Shown here piece after piece: positions 53,248-63,944 of a DNA stretch of 64,000 bases (position 1 is the stretch's first letter; every line of letters begins with the position of its first letter). Below the pieces are notes generated by a model. The model made no database searches, was not told the DNA's origin, and saw only the letters and a program-made list of their open reading frames with translations. The DNA is from an uncultured Ignavibacteria bacterium (GTDB lineage Bacteria > Bacteroidota > Ignavibacteria > Kapaibacteriales > Kapaibacteriaceae). The position numbers and the translations under genes were made by a program. The stretch is taken from positions 34,180-98,179 of the forward strand of contig CAJAIA010000012.1 of the NCBI GenBank assembly GCA_903939735.1, in the 5' to 3' direction.

Positions 53248-56200
53248 CTACTTCGCCACGACGATTGGAGTGTTGTGCGTGAATACGCCTGCTTGCAAGC
53301 GCACGATGTACATGCCTGATGGTAGATCGGCTGTCGACGCGCGCACGGCATACTCGCCCCCCGGCAACGTCGTTGTACCATCGAGAAGTTGCGTCACAAC
53401 AACGCCACGCGCATCAACGATGTCCATATGCACGGGAACGGTCTCCTGCATGCGGAACGTAATGAGCGCTTCGTCACGGACTGGTAGTGGCGCGACATGC
53501 ATCATCGGACGTCCAACGGTGGAATAGCGAACAACGGTCACGTTGCATCGCTCACCGGTAACGAATGGTGCACGTCCACCGGCTGGAACGACATCGAGGA
53601 ACTGCAGCGAATCTGAGGTGTATCCTTGCGAGGCAACGTTGATGTCGGTCTGGGCGAATTCCGGCACCATCACCACATACCGTACACGTGCGAACGGACC
53701 CGAGCGGATAGTATCTGCGCCACGAACAGCGAACTGAATATCACCAAGCGCTGGCGTAACAGTCGTCGTCGTTGGTTCGGCGAGGAACGATACATCGAGG
53801 AACTTCAAGCTTCGAGGAGCATACGTCAGCGTTACATCGAAGTTGAGTGCATTGAGGAAGTATGTCACTCCGCTATACGTTGCAGAAACGTCCTTGTCGA
53901 TCATGATCGGAATCTCAATCGTATCTCCGATCGTTGCGCTGATCGAATCTGGCAGGAAGAATGTCCGTGTCGGTGCTAGCGACACATCGAACTCCGGCGC
54001 GTATCCGAATCCATACACACGCGATGTGTCGCGCACTTCGCACGGTGTCGAACTGACGCCGGTTACGGCAGAATCAATCGGAAGTTCGGCGCGAGGACAG
54101 AAGCGAAGCGTAAGAACAGCGGAGTCGCCCGGTGGCACGAGGCTTCCCATCGTTGGGACCGATCCGACTAATGTGACCGTCGACGGGAGATCGAGCAGCA
54201 TGTTGACAGCATTCGCCACATCACCGGTATTGATCACCGTCATCGTGCGATCAACGCACTCAAGAATCCGAACGGAGTCGAACTGCGGCTCGTTCTGGAT
54301 GACAATCTCTGACTTCTGCGCAATGATGGTACCACGATCCCCTGTTGCGATCAGCTTATAGAGAATCACATCCTCGGTATCGAAGTTGATACTGTCGATC
54401 GTGAGCGGACTGTTTGCACGATTGTTTGCGAGTGTGACGAAGCTCAGTACCGCAAATGGCGACAACGAATCGATACCACAGATGTTCTTCAGCAGAATAT
54501 TCTGTCCACCATACACTGATGGAGTTATCGTTCGTGATGGTGTGAACTGCACACCACCCGTTGCCGACGAGCAGGAGTTCGCAAGAAGAGGCGACGTAAC
54601 ATCAAGCAATCGAAGTTGCGACGAGTCGAAATCAACGCGCATACCAATGTCGACAACCGATGCATCGATCTTGATCGAGCTGTAGATCGGCACGTACAGC
54701 GTATCGCATGAGACCATCGTAAATGTGTCGGGCAATGCACGGGTCGGATCGAAGCTAAACTTCAACCCGCGGGTTTGTGCAAAGCCCCCTCCACGCACAA
54801 GCACCGTCGTATCCCAGCCTACACACGGCTTGCTCATCCACAACTTCAGGCGAGCACGATAGTCACGTGGAGCGCGGGGCCGCTGGCGGACACTGAGCTT
54901 GAGGGTATCACCCGGATTGATCACTTGCGGCCACGTCGTTGGTGCATCGACAAGGAACACACGTTCGTTTGGTTCGAACGTAACAGAGTCGATCACAACC
55001 TGATCTTGCCCCGGATTCAATGAATAGTCTGGGATACGCACATCCACTCGTTGACTTGTCGGACTAATCACATCGACAACACCGTACGGAAACTGAATAG
55101 ACGTCGGTGCTGGACGGAACGTGAGAGCACGCTTACCGATGAGGAATGTCTCCAGGTTCGCAGACCACTGTGATCCACGTGCACTGATGTTGAGCATGGC
55201 CTTGCAATCCATCTGATTCGTTTCAGCAGGAGTGCGCGGACAGAACGAGATGATCACAGTATCGCGTTCACCCGGCGGGATCGTATACGGCACGACACCG
55301 TTCGGCGAGAACTTGGAGCGCCACGTGAAGAACTGTGGCTTTGCTCCGGGAACGCCCACGCTATCAATCCACAAGCTGTCGACCGTCATATCGAATCGCA
55401 GTGAAGCGTTGAGAAGTTCAACACTACGCTCCAAGCACTCGCATGGACGTGCATACCCGAAGTTCACCAGACTCAGCGCGTTCTCCAGCTTCAAGATCAC
55501 ACCACGTCCGCTGAGCTTGCCCGCCCCTTGAATCACACATGGGTCATTCGAATACACCGTGATGTTCGCATCAAATGTCGTTGCAGCATCAGGACGGAAT
55601 TCAACATCAACGCGAATCGAGTCGCGGGGTGCCAGCACTACTGGCAGCGGTCGACTCGTGCGGAGGATTGTATAGCCATTACCGATCTTCAAGCTGTCGA
55701 GACGGATTGGCAGAGATGATGTGTTCTCAACGATCAGTGTCGCCTGGCGCGTATCGCCTACTTCCACTGTACCAAATGCCGTGAGCTGTGTCACAAAGAT
55801 TTTCGGTGTAGCCGACGTGCCGATGAGTTGAACCTGCCACTCGGCGCGATCGACAGAGCGATAGCGGATGTAGGCGCGATCAGCGCGATCGGCGGTGACA
55901 TCATTCGGACGGTAGTTGGTTACAAACAGCGCCGAGTCGCCACCTGGAATCGTAATCGACTTGTTTACCCACGGTAATGGCGGATCGACGATCGTGAGAC
56001 GTCCGCCACTCTGATCGACGAACGTGAGCGAATCAATCGTCGCGGCCGTCGAGAGCATATTGACGATCCATACTGAATCACGACGTTCAGAGCATGCCAC
56101 AACGTTTTGCGTTTCCATCACGAGAGGCGACGCCCGGAAGGTTTGCAGAATGCCCTTCCCGCGCAGGTCGATACAGTCCACCGTATAGCATCGTGTTTCG

Positions 56201-58299
56201 AACAAGCAGAGTCGATCGATGTATTCTAGGGAATCCGTAGGACGGAAGGTCACGGGAATAATCACAGAATCACCAGGGCGAATCGAACGTCCAGCCCCTG
56301 CGAGAAGCGCGAACGACTCACCGCGTTCAACGTAGAGCGCGACGTTGAGCTGGTCGAACTTGCTGTTGTTGCGAGCGCGCACATTGATCGTTCTCTGCTG
56401 TCCGACGATCACAGTGCCGAAGTCAACGAGTCCATTAATCGACCATTCCACCTTGTTGTCCAGACCACGTCCGGTGACGTAGATCTTACGTTCGATCAGA
56501 CATCCATCAATGCGCGTGCGGATGATGATCGAATCGAACACGACACCCGGTTGCCGAGGCAAGAATCGCACGGCGTTTCCCGGGTATCCCGTCTTGGGAT
56601 TGAGCACATACGGGAATCGCAACCGATAATGCGTGAAGTCCTTCGGGACGATCACGGTATCAATCTGAATCGCTGTTAACGTAAGATTCTGCCAGACGTA
56701 GTCACGAGGCGCACTGAGCAGACCCGGACATGTTGGTTCGAAGCGCATCGTGTCGATACGACGTGAACCATCAGGTGTGCGAATTGAAATCACTTCTTGC
56801 GATCGTCCCTGCAGCGCAATCCGTATCGGTGTTCGCTGGCAAATGTCATCGGAGATCACTTGCATCGTATCGAGGTAATCGGCAGTTGTGTCGCGTACGA
56901 AAGAGCGGATTGTCACGGTGACGCATTCACCCGGCGGGATACGCAGCGGGAAGGTTGTACCCACGACGCGATATCCCTGTGGCTCCCTCGCATTCATGCT
57001 CGAGATCGTAATCGTCCGTGGTCGGCCAATCTGATCCGAGGTGTTACAGATGACCACCGTTGAATCGATGTACGTCTTATCTAGGCATCCGACCCAGAGC
57101 GAATCATAGAGAACGCGACCACGCGATACGTTAATCTCGGTAAGGCGGTTGAGTTCGAACGTGACAACTGTATTTGGAAGACCACAGCGATTGGTTGGGC
57201 GTATTTCGAGTGTGTTCTTGAATGTCCCAACGTTCGTGCCACGGTATGTTACTGTTACCGTAACCGTAGAGTCTGGCGTGAAGGTCACGTTCGGTGGAGT
57301 AATCTTAAACAGTGATGCTTCCGAACCGGTCATCACCAACGCTGCGCTGCTTCCACACACTGACGTGTCGCGCAATGTCAATGTCCACGTGCGTGTGGTA
57401 TCACACTTGATATCTTCCTTGATCAGCGTGGGGCTGACCACCAACGTGCGCGGCGCTGTACGGTTCGATGCTTGATTCGAGGCACCGGAGCGGAGCAGAC
57501 CCGTATGGGCATTGCCTGTGGCGTCGCAGCACTGAACGATATTGTTTGCCGGTTCGTTGCACCGCAGATATGCACGCAGTCCTGATTCGTTGCCATTCAG
57601 CGACCGATCCTTCTGGCAGAGCAGTTCTTGTGGTGTGAGCACACGATCCCACACGCGGATCTCATCAACTTGCCCCTTGAGCGTACGATAGAGTTGTTGA
57701 TTGTCGGCGACGCCATTGCAGGAACCGATAAGCAGAGGCAGATCTCCACGGTCGAGAGGCTTGAGATAGTTGGCTGGGTACGCTGGGTTTGATACCGGAC
57801 CTGCGGCAAGAACTCCATCAATGTAGAGCGCGACGCTCGTCTGACTTCCGTCGAAGACTGCCGCGATGTGATGCCAACCGTTATAGAGGACCTGAGCCGA
57901 TGCACGAACGATCGTATTATCGACACTCTTCAGTTCACCCTGGTCGCCATTGACTTCGAACGTCAGCTGATCATTCTCGTCGATGTACACGATGAAGACA
58001 TCATTGAAGTCGGAGTTCGGACCCCACAAGCCACCCACAAACTGACGTTGGCCGGCTTGTCGTTCAGCGCGGATCCACATCTCAAATGTCATTGCTGTTT
58101 GCCGCGCACGGATCGGATTACGAGCCAGCTCCATGAAGTGCGCATTGCGTCCGTTCGTCACGGTAAAGGTCACTGCTGTGCCGATACATTCCTTGCGGGA
58201 GTCGCATGCAGGGGGGAACTGTGCCATTGCAGGGATTGCGACGGCGAGTGAACTCAGAGCAACGAGTGCACAGAGCCAAGAGTGCAGAATGCGGTGCAT
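53248..58299 (-). CDS. Giant secreted protein: LamG, choice-of-anchor-D and cohesin-like modules, T9SS tail
   Basis: From ATG 58299 the 1683-residue product has a signal peptide (about 1-27, ending AMAQ). A LamG/concanavalin-like domain (about 45-270) shows 'MTFEMWIRA', 'NGWHHIAAVFDG', 'YIDG' and 'GQVDEIRVWDRVL'. Repeated choice-of-anchor-D modules fill about 285-1170. Two cohesin-like modules follow (about 1178-1330 and 1433-1585), then a T9SS tail (about 1590-1683, 'VAPLPVRDEALITFRM' to 'SGMYIVRLQ'). It should be surface-exposed and may bind glycans. ATG 58305 lies 1 nt from the G-rich ribosome site, too close, so 58299 is preferred. Confidence 0.85.
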   Translation of the reverse strand: MHRILHSWLCALVALSSLAVAIPAMAQFPPACDSRKECIGTAVTFTVTNGRNAHFMELARNPIRARQTAMTFEMWIRAERQAGQRQFVGGLWGPNSDFNDVFIVYIDENDQLTFEVNGDQGELKSVDNTIVRASAQVLYNGWHHIAAVFDGSQTSVALYIDGVLAAGPVSNPAYPANYLKPLDRGDLPLLIGSCNGVADNQQLYRTLKGQVDEIRVWDRVLTPQELLCQKDRSLNGNESGLRAYLRCNEPANNIVQCCDATGNAHTGLLRSGASNQASNRTAPRTLVVSPTLIKEDIKCDTTRTWTLTLRDTSVCGSSAALVMTGSEASLFKITPPNVTFTPDSTVTVTVTYRGTNVGTFKNTLEIRPTNRCGLPNTVVTFELNRLTEINVSRGRVLYDSLWVGCLDKTYIDSTVVICNTSDQIGRPRTITISSMNAREPQGYRVVGTTFPLRIPPGECVTVTIRSFVRDTTADYLDTMQVISDDICQRTPIRIALQGRSQEVISIRTPDGSRRIDTMRFEPTCPGLLSAPRDYVWQNLTLTAIQIDTVIVPKDFTHYRLRFPYVLNPKTGYPGNAVRFLPRQPGVVFDSIIIRTRIDGCLIERKIYVTGRGLDNKVEWSINGLVDFGTVIVGQQRTINVRARNNSKFDQLNVALYVERGESFALLAGAGRSIRPGDSVIIPVTFRPTDSLEYIDRLCLFETRCYTVDCIDLRGKGILQTFRASPLVMETQNVVACSERRDSVWIVNMLSTAATIDSLTFVDQSGGRLTIVDPPLPWVNKSITIPGGDSALFVTNYRPNDVTADRADRAYIRYRSVDRAEWQVQLIGTSATPKIFVTQLTAFGTVEVGDTRQATLIVENTSSLPIRLDSLKIGNGYTILRTSRPLPVVLAPRDSIRVDVEFRPDAATTFDANITVYSNDPCVIQGAGKLSGRGVILKLENALSLVNFGYARPCECLERSVELLNASLRFDMTVDSLWIDSVGVPGAKPQFFTWRSKFSPNGVVPYTIPPGERDTVIISFCPRTPAETNQMDCKAMLNISARGSQWSANLETFLIGKRALTFRPAPTSIQFPYGVVDVISPTSQRVDVRIPDYSLNPGQDQVVIDSVTFEPNERVFLVDAPTTWPQVINPGDTLKLSVRQRPRAPRDYRARLKLWMSKPCVGWDTTVLVRGGGFAQTRGLKFSFDPTRALPDTFTMVSCDTLYVPIYSSIKIDASVVDIGMRVDFDSSQLRLLDVTSPLLANSCSSATGGVQFTPSRTITPSVYGGQNILLKNICGIDSLSPFAVLSFVTLANNRANSPLTIDSINFDTEDVILYKLIATGDRGTIIAQKSEIVIQNEPQFDSVRILECVDRTMTVINTGDVANAVNMLLDLPSTVTLVGSVPTMGSLVPPGDSAVLTLRFCPRAELPIDSAVTGVSSTPCEVRDTSRVYGFGYAPEFDVSLAPTRTFFLPDSISATIGDTIEIPIMIDKDVSATYSGVTYFLNALNFDVTLTYAPRSLKFLDVSFLAEPTTTTVTPALGDIQFAVRGADTIRSGPFARVRYVVMVPEFAQTDINVASQGYTSDSLQFLDVVPAGGRAPFVTGERCNVTVVRYSTVGRPMMHVAPLPVRDEALITFRMQETVPVHMDIVDARGVVVTQLLDGTTTLPGGEYAVRASTADLPSGMYIVRLQAGVFTHNTPIVVAK

Positions 58300-58333
58300 G
58301 GACATACCCCCTACGGATAGACTTCGAACCAGT

Positions 58334-58341
58334 GAAAGATA
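58334..58341 (-). promoter_or_regulatory. -7 promoter box of the giant surface-protein operon
   Basis: The minus strand reads TATCTTTC, 34 nt before ATG 58299, with a GGGGG-type ribosome site between. Confidence 0.55.
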
Positions 58342-58376
58342 CGACATCACGACCTCTACATTGCCCCTTTCCATGC

Positions 58377-58384
58377 TATCTTTC
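58377..58384 (+). promoter_or_regulatory. -7 promoter box of the C25-like gene
   Basis: TATCTTTC, identical to the box of the divergent operon, ends 35 nt before ATG 58420. A strong GGAGGG ribosome site (58407-58412) lies in the leader. Confidence 0.55.
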
Positions 58385-58419
58385 GCCACAAGCATGACCT
58401 GATTCTGGAGGGACCCTAA

Positions 58420-60498
58420 ATGACACGTTTTGTACTTGTTGTCATCGGATGTGCACTTGCCACATTCACGGCTCAAACTCAGACGCCAAAAGAGATTGGC
58501 CTGCGCGTGTGGGCTTCCGTTACTGAGAACCCATCACCGTCGATTCGGCTACAGTGGTCCGCAGATACCGGTCAGCAAGTGGTGTATATCTGGCGCAAGG
58601 CGAAGGATGCGGCCTCGTTCCCATCAACACCACTCGACTCTGTTGTTGGTAAAGGGGCTACGTGGACCGATGCAAAGGCGAGCGTGGCGACGCCCTATGA
58701 GTATCGACTGTTGAGCCTGATACGCAAGCAATCGGGGGCTACTATCTCCCAGTTCTATGCAACGGGCTACATCCTAAGTGGAATCAAGGTGCCCCCTGTC
58801 CGCCGAGACCGTGTGCTACTCCTCGTCGATAGCACGATGTCGGGTCCGCTGAAAACTGAACTGGAAACCCTCGTTGATGATCTCGAAGCCGAAGGCTGGA
58901 CGACCACCACGCGTATCGTTGCGCGGGCCGAGGCATTCGATTCTGCGAAGGTCCAACGCGTCCGAGCTATCATCAAGGAGGAAGCACGCAACGGCACACC
59001 GGCGCTGGGATCCATCATGCTGATTGGTCGCGTACCTGTGCCCTATGCTGGCAACATCGCTCCCGACGGACACGTGCCTGATCATCAGGGGGCTTGGCCT
59101 GCCGACGGGATCTATGGTGACATCGATGGAAACTACACCGACAACATCACAACCATGAACAACACGAGCCGTCCGGTTAATGCGAACGTACCGAAGGACG
59201 GCAAGTATGATCAAAGCCAATTCGCAACGGATGTCGACATCCCAGTAGGACGCGTTGACTTCTTCGACATGCCGGCATTTACCGAGAGCGAGACCGAGCT
59301 CCTGCGACGTTACCTCACGAAGAACCATGCGTTTCGGACTGGTACATGGGATGTGCGGATCGGTGGCGTGATCGACGATAACTTTGGTACGTATGGCGAG
59401 GTCTTCGCAGCTGCAGGGTGGCGTGGATTTGGAGGGTTTGCCGGTGACACAGCCGTGCGTGCTGGTGATCTCTTTACCGACGCGGCTGGACCTACGACAT
59501 GGCTCCTTGCCTATGGCTGCGGTGCTGGTTCGGATGCAAGCGCAAGTGGTGTTGGTACCACAGCAGACTTTGCATCAAAGCCTGTGCACGCTGTGTTCAG
59601 CTTCTTGTTTGGCAGTTACTTCGGCGATTGGAACACGCGCAATAACATTCTTCGTGCAGCCATCGCTTCCCAACCTCGCGTTCTCACAAGTGCATGGTCG
59701 GGCCGTCCGCACTGGTACATCCATCACATGGCCCTGGGCGAGTCAATCGGATACAGCACGCGTATCTCACAGAACAACCGAACGATTGTTGGCAATCAGC
59801 TGGGCAACTATCTCCCCAACATCTTTGTGCAGACGAGTGGTAACGCGATTTCATCGGTCGGCGACCGCCAGATTCATATCGCATTGCTTGGCGATCCAAC
59901 ACTGCGTGCGTGGATGAATCCCATCCCAAGTGTACGAAGTCTGGTATCTCGGATTGAACCAGAGAACGTCAAGGCACTCTCGTGGACGGCTCCCGCTGAG
60001 CGCGTTGATGGCTACGATGTGTATCGCAAGGTAGGTGTCAGCGGAACATGGCGTCAGCTCACCGCACGTCCGATTACGTCAACAACATTTGCCGACACAC
60101 TCAGGTACGACGGCGAAGTGCAGTACATGGTTCGGTGCTGCAAGCTCCGCAGCTCTGCAAGTGGATCGTGGTATGATGCTGGCAAGGGCGAAATCACAGC
60201 TCTTACCACTGTCGGCGTTCACGACGAGCGTGGTGTTGCGTCGGCACAACTTGATGTAGCACCAAACCCAGCATCAGCGTGGTGTCGCATCTCCGTCACA
60301 ACTCCAACATCCACATCACTGACGATTGAGCTTGTCGATGTGACAGGGACAACGATGTATGCATCGTCGGAATCAGATGTTGCTCCAGGCACGCACATGC
60401 AACGCATTCCCGTGCAGCATCTCGCGTCTGGCTACTACATCGTGCGCGTAGCAACAATCAACGGTGTGACGTCGCAGACCTTACAGATTGTTCGTTGA
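58420..60498 (+). CDS. Secreted C25 (gingipain)-like protein without a recognisable catalytic dyad, T9SS tail
   Basis: The 692-residue product has a signal peptide (about residues 1-20). The central part follows the C25 peptidase/caspase-like plan: 'GSIMLIGRVPVPYAG', 'ADGIYGDIDGNYTDN', 'DVDIPVGRVDFFDMPAF' and a helix 'ETELLRRYLTKN'. Where C25 enzymes have the catalytic GHG, this protein reads 'LLAYGCGAGSD' (about 362-372), and where the Cys should follow it reads 'FSFLFGSYFGDW'. An FN3-like domain (about 510-600) and a T9SS tail ('VAPNPASAWCRI' ... 'SGYYIVRV') complete it. It may be a pseudo-peptidase; the family assignment is moderate. Confidence 0.7.
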   Translation: MTRFVLVVIGCALATFTAQTQTPKEIGLRVWASVTENPSPSIRLQWSADTGQQVVYIWRKAKDAASFPSTPLDSVVGKGATWTDAKASVATPYEYRLLSLIRKQSGATISQFYATGYILSGIKVPPVRRDRVLLLVDSTMSGPLKTELETLVDDLEAEGWTTTTRIVARAEAFDSAKVQRVRAIIKEEARNGTPALGSIMLIGRVPVPYAGNIAPDGHVPDHQGAWPADGIYGDIDGNYTDNITTMNNTSRPVNANVPKDGKYDQSQFATDVDIPVGRVDFFDMPAFTESETELLRRYLTKNHAFRTGTWDVRIGGVIDDNFGTYGEVFAAAGWRGFGGFAGDTAVRAGDLFTDAAGPTTWLLAYGCGAGSDASASGVGTTADFASKPVHAVFSFLFGSYFGDWNTRNNILRAAIASQPRVLTSAWSGRPHWYIHHMALGESIGYSTRISQNNRTIVGNQLGNYLPNIFVQTSGNAISSVGDRQIHIALLGDPTLRAWMNPIPSVRSLVSRIEPENVKALSWTAPAERVDGYDVYRKVGVSGTWRQLTARPITSTTFADTLRYDGEVQYMVRCCKLRSSASGSWYDAGKGEITALTTVGVHDERGVASAQLDVAPNPASAWCRISVTTPTSTSLTIELVDVTGTTMYASSESDVAPGTHMQRIPVQHLASGYYIVRVATINGVTSQTLQIVR

Positions 60499-61907
60499 GT
60501 CTGCAGAGCGCTTGCTCCAGAACAGATACACTGGAACACCGGTGGCCACGATGATCAAGCCAGGCCAGCTGTAGTTGGGCTTGTAGATCAGCAGGCTCAC
60601 GCAGATGCCGAGTGCGATCACGATGTACAATGCTGGGAGAATCGGATATCCAACGGCCTTGATCGGACGTGGGAGGTCGGGGCGTGTTCTGCGAAGCTTA
60701 ATGATGCCGATGATCGTAAGCACGTAGAAGATCAGCACTGCGAATACCACATAGTCCAGCAGGTCGCCATAGCGTCCGCTCAGACACAGCACGCTTGCCC
60801 ATGCAGCCTGCATCCACAGCGAGCGCGATGGCACATCATTCTTGTTCAACGTTGCGGCACTGCGGAAGAACAGCTTATCGCTTGCCATCGCGTAGTACGC
60901 ACGTGCGCCACTGAGGACGAGTCCGTTATTGCAGCCAAAGGTTGAGATCATGATCAGCACAGCCATGATGCCGGCACCGATCGGACCGAACATCACGTCT
61001 GCTGCGGCGGCTCCAACGCGATCATTTGTTGCGTATGCGATGCCGCGCTCTACTGCTGTAGCGCCCGTCTCACTCCCACCAAGAGTAAGCACACAGAGAT
61101 AGGCAAGATTTGTCAGGATATAGAGTGCAGTCACAAGCAGCACACCACCAACAAGCGCGCGTGGGATTGTGCGCTGTGGGTCCTTCACTTCTGCTGCTGC
61201 AAACGTGATGTTATTCCACGCATCACTTGAGAACACCGATCCAACCATCGCAACAGCGATCATCGCTAGCCACGGCATCGATGACGACGGCGCAGGAATC
61301 TGTGATGTCGTGATCGATCCAAGATTACCATCGAATGCACCGCTTCCCCATCCAACAAGAAGTCCGGCCAACGCAATGGCCACCACACTAACAATCTTGG
61401 TGGTGGTGAAGGTATTCTGGATAAGCTTTCCGAGGTTAACGCCTCGCGCATTTATAGCGGTGAGCAGGAGAATACTGATGATGGCAAACACCTGTGCACC
61501 ATTGATCGTATGGCCCCACAGACCAAGATCGATCAGCACGTTCTTCTCACTCACACTTGGGAGGAACACTGACGTATACTTCGCAAAGGCCATCGCCACC
61601 GCAGCAATCGTACCGGTTTGAATCACGGTGAACAACGTCCACCCGTAGAGGAATCCAGACATACGTCCGAACGACTCGCGCAGGTACACGTATTGTCCGC
61701 CCGCCTGCGGGAACAACCCAGCGAGCTCGCCATACGACAACGCAGCAATGATTGTGAGGAATCCCGTAAGTGCCCACACGAGCAGCACGAGAAGGGGCGA
61801 TCCAACTTGGCGAGCAATGTCTGCGCTCACAATAAAGATGCCGGACCCAATCATGGATCCGGCAACTAACATTGTCGAGTCAAACAGTCCGAGTGTTCGA
61901 CGGAAAC

Positions 61908-61911
<4 letters not shown>
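60481..61911 (-). CDS. APC-family amino-acid permease (LAT-like)
   Basis: The 476-residue membrane protein has about 12 hydrophobic helices and APC landmarks: 'DSTMLVAGSMIGSGIFI' (unwound TM1 with GSG), 'GELAGLFPQAGGQYVYLRE', 'SDAWNNITFAAAEVKDPQRTIPRAL' (TM6-7 loop) and 'GARAYYAMASDKLFF'. LAT-like members move neutral amino acids, often by exchange; substrate is not certain. It starts 4 nt inside the preceding permease gene's stop (ATGA) and ends overlapping the C25-like gene by 18 bp. Confidence 0.92.
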
Positions 61912-63368
<1,457 letters not shown>

Positions 63369-63404
63369 TCGAGATCCCCACATAGATGATTGAGCTTCAA
63401 CGTC

Positions 63405-63412
63405 GCAATATA
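63405..63412 (-). promoter_or_regulatory. Candidate -7 box of the permease pair
   Basis: The minus strand reads TATATTGC, with the TAnnTT core but GC at the end, 36 nt before ATG 63368. Confidence 0.4.
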
Positions 63413-63697
63413 GTCGCGTTTAGACCTCGTCCACCTGTGTGTTATCAACAGGAGCGTGGCAACAATCGATATGGTATCGTACGCGACGGCAGTCAGATAA
63501 ATCGATTCCACACACGCCATGCATACGTCTAGGATTCCACTTTTGCGCCGATATGTACAATGCCATACATGCCTACCCGGGCCCATCCCCGGAAATACCA
63601 CACGCTGTACGATCCGGTCCGCCATACCAATAACACCATCAACAACACCTGGCGATCACGGAATCCGAATAATGGAATGACCGTAGGGGCGATGCAT

Positions 63698-63760
63698 ATC
63701 CCGTATGGACGACCACATAGGCCTGCCCAGAACGAAGTGAAGGGGTCGCCCATACAGGAT
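63698..63760. repeat. Imperfect palindrome, REP-like
   Basis: The 17-bp arms at 63698-63714 and 63744-63760 are reverse complements at 15 of 17 positions around a 29-nt loop. It is preceded by GTAGGGGCGATGCATATCCC, a form I associate with interspersed 'GTAGGGGCGA...' palindromic repeats in many bacterial genomes. It differs from the cluster at 6845-7107. Confidence 0.5.
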
Positions 63761-63881
63761 TAACGTTCGACATGCGTTTACCGATTCGCGTCGTTCATTT
63801 TGTAAATGTTCAGAACACGACAAATGTTATATCAGGCGAGATAAACCTTTTGCATGTTGACACAGGAATAGGAAAAAGAAG

Positions 63882-63904
63882 TACCCGAGAAGAAATACCC
63901 GAGA
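63882..63904. repeat. Short direct repeat upstream of the partial gene
   Basis: TACCCGAGA occurs at 63882-63890 and 63896-63904, a 14-bp period, 41 nt upstream of the start at 63945. It could be a tandem regulator site. Confidence 0.5.
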
Positions 63905-63944
63905 TGTTTCGGGGCATTGTTATCTATTTGATTGGAGGTAGAGG

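Larger units (their letters stand above)
63413..63944. other. Repeat-rich intergenic region without a convincing gene
   Basis: Between the divergent permease pair and the partial gene at the edge I see no gene with coding character. Short open frames on both strands lack ribosome sites and their translations are low-complexity. The stretch 63540-63770 is rich in palindromic segments. From 63770 to 63944 base composition becomes AT-rich, as expected for a promoter region. Confidence 0.6.

Noticed and set aside
63529..63753. Minus-strand frame of 74 codons in the palindromic region
   Set aside because: It is translated repeat sequence without ribosome site or family match.
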